NCBI RefSeq assembly: GCF_002205845.1
Contig: NZ_NISI01000001.1
Location: forward strand, 558,001-622,000
Length of the DNA: 64,000 nt
Direction of reading: 5' to 3'
From: Roseateles puraquae
GTDB taxonomy: Bacteria; Pseudomonadota; Gammaproteobacteria; Burkholderiales; Burkholderiaceae_C
This document shows positions 62,711 through 64,000 of this stretch, one piece after another; positions within the stretch are counted from its first letter, which is position 1, and every line of letters begins with the position of its first letter. Below the pieces are notes generated by a model, which saw nothing but the letters and a program-made list of their open reading frames with translations, ran no database searches and was not told the DNA's origin. Both the position numbers and the translations under genes were made by a program.

Positions 62711-64000
62711 ATGCCCCTGTTCCGTCTCGTTGTCGCCCTGGCCGCCTGCTGCACCGCCCTCGCCCACGCCGCCCAGCCCTACCAGGCCAGCGCGCCGCTG
62801 TCGTGGGAGCTGAAGAATGCCCGCTGGTTCGACGGCCGGCAGATTCAGCGCGGCAACCTGTACGTCGAAGACGGCGTCTTCGTGGCGAAGAAGCCGGCCA
62901 AGGTCAACCGCAAGATGGACCTGCGCGGGCAGCAGGTGCTGATCAATCCGCTTGCCGAAGCCCACAACCACAACCTCCAGACCGCCTGGGGCTGGGGCCA
63001 ATACGCGGACAAGTACATCGACGAGGGGGTCTTCTACGCGGCCATGCTCTGCGGCGACCCGGCCGGCGTGGCCGAGGTGGGGCCGCTGGCGGCCACGCCG
63101 GCGGCGCCGGACGTCAGCTTCGTCACCGCCTGCATCACCTCGCCAGACGGTTACCCGCTGGCCGCCGTGCTGCCTGAACCCACACCGGCGGCTGCCGCAG
63201 CGCAGTCGCTGATCGTGCTGGTCGACAGCCCCGAGCAGGCACGCGAACAGTGGCCCGCCATCCAGGCGCGCGGCGGGCGCTGGCTGCGGCTGGTGCTGGC
63301 CCACAGCGAGCGGCCTGAGCTGCGCCAGCAGCCCGAGATGTTCGGCCGGCTGGGCCTGCGGCCCGACACCGCCGCCGAACTGACCCGGCTGGCGCATGCC
63401 GATGGCAAGCGGGTCGTCGCCCACGTCGAGACGGCGGCCGACTTCGACGCCGCCCTGGCCGCGGGTGTCGATGCGATCGCCCACCTGCCGGGCTATGCCA
63501 ACACCTTGAACGAGCCAGCCGAGCAGTTTGCAATCAGCGAGACGGCAGCGGCCCAGGCGGCGCGACAGAAGACGGCCGTCATCACCACCACGGCCGCCAC
63601 GGCCCTCTTCAAGCTCGACGACGCCGCGCTCGCCGCGCTGCGCGAGGTTCAACGCGCCAACCTGGCGCGCCTGCAAGCGGCCGGCGTGCCGCTGCTGATG
63701 GGCTCGGATGTCTTCATCGGCACAGCCCGCAACGAGCTGCATGCGCTGGACGATCTCGGCCTGGACCGCGCCACCGTGCTGCGCCTGGCCACGCAAGACA
63801 CGCCGCGCGCGCTGTTCCCCGGCCGGCGCCTGGGCTGCTTCGACCCCGGCTGCGAGGCCAGCTTCCTGCTGCTGGGCGGCGACCCGCTGGCTGACCTGAG
63901 CCAGGTCGACATGCCGCTGCTGCGAGTCAAGCAGGGCCGGCTGCTGACCCGGCTGGCCGACGTGGCCGCCTCCAGCTCCCAGGCCACCGCCTCGACGGCT
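62711..64000 (+). CDS. Exported amidohydrolase-like protein (partial at right edge)
   Basis: The frame is open for 430 codons to the window end. The signal peptide is MPLFRLVVALAACCTALAHA. The amidohydrolase layout follows: an N-terminal beta segment (LKNARWFDGRQIQRGNLYVEDGVF), the metal motif in PLAEAHNHNLQ (HxH), later His in VVAHVETAADF and AIAHLPGYANT, and the Asp in PLLMGSDVFIG. It ends with GCEASFLLLGGDPLADLSQ, the usual return of the small beta domain, so it is nearly complete. It resembles imidazolonepropionase/prolidase-like periplasmic members. The substrate is unknown. Confidence 0.85.
   Translation, partial: MPLFRLVVALAACCTALAHAAQPYQASAPLSWELKNARWFDGRQIQRGNLYVEDGVFVAKKPAKVNRKMDLRGQQVLINPLAEAHNHNLQTAWGWGQYADKYIDEGVFYAAMLCGDPAGVAEVGPLAATPAAPDVSFVTACITSPDGYPLAAVLPEPTPAAAAAQSLIVLVDSPEQAREQWPAIQARGGRWLRLVLAHSERPELRQQPEMFGRLGLRPDTAAELTRLAHADGKRVVAHVETAADFDAALAAGVDAIAHLPGYANTLNEPAEQFAISETAAAQAARQKTAVITTTAATALFKLDDAALAALREVQRANLARLQAAGVPLLMGSDVFIGTARNELHALDDLGLDRATVLRLATQDTPRALFPGRRLGCFDPGCEASFLLLGGDPLADLSQVDMPLLRVKQGRLLTRLADVAASSSQATASTA

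Overview
This is a GC-rich chromosomal window. Gene content points to a Burkholderiales betaproteobacterium, most likely of the Roseateles/Pelomonas/Rubrivivax type (Sphaerotilaceae); that placement is inference. The support is: PEP-CTERM exported proteins, zinc-free L28/L33, a trxB / ftsK-lolA-rarA neighbourhood, a DUF3717-DUF1289 protein after trpS, a DUF6502/DUF5666 pair, and a dispersed intergenic repeat that I remember from this order. Almost all of the window is core chromosome. I see no insertion sequence, prophage, CRISPR array, rRNA or tRNA. No stretch over about 300 bases lacks a gene; the longest gap is the 298 bases between livH and the DctB-like kinase.

1-15.8 kb: the start of a branched-chain amino acid permease operon (livH, livM cut by the edge); a DctB/DctD-like two-component pair; a convergent orphan solute-binding protein; ftsK-lolA-rarA; a Crp/Fnr-type regulator divergent from trxB; rpmB-rpmG with a structured leader; a DUF3016 protein; a fatty acid desaturase; rsmB.

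15.8-27.8 kb: a DUF1345 membrane protein, purN, trpS coupled to a four-Cys DUF3717-DUF1289 protein and a MATE exporter, a CpxP/Spy-like protein with a CpxRA-like pair, ettA, a DppA-like binding protein and rhlE. The TrpRS carries a four-cysteine pattern like the known [4Fe-4S] subgroup.

27.8-41.5 kb: a two-subunit Tat-exported molybdenum hydroxylase, a divergent DUF6502-DUF5666 pair, a tightly coupled run (epimerase-like, beta-CASP hydrolase, DUF4010 protein, mnmC), a chemoreceptor ending in a CheR-docking pentapeptide, and a secreted M4 metalloprotease.

41.6-55 kb: rpiA; a glycan operon of two PEP-CTERM proteins and a GH16 glucanase behind a perfect 20-bp-arm palindrome containing LacI-type half-sites; a DUF2141 protein with a secreted carotenoid-oxygenase-family enzyme; aroG; an EamA exporter divergent from its LysR regulator; pyrD; a lipoprotein; an S9 peptidase; a solitary PEP-CTERM protein.

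55-64 kb: parE and parC on one strand, separated by a PIN-domain toxin-antitoxin pair, a GNAT acetyltransferase and a lytic transglycosylase. Next come an exported protein of unknown function and an amidohydrolase-like protein running off the edge. Many genes overlap by 4 bases (ATGA, GTGA, TTGA), so translational coupling is common. No single wholly new system stands out. The most promising leads are the TrpRS/DUF1289 pair, the rpmB leader fold, the GH16 operator and the hairpin over the Spy-like gene's ribosome binding site.
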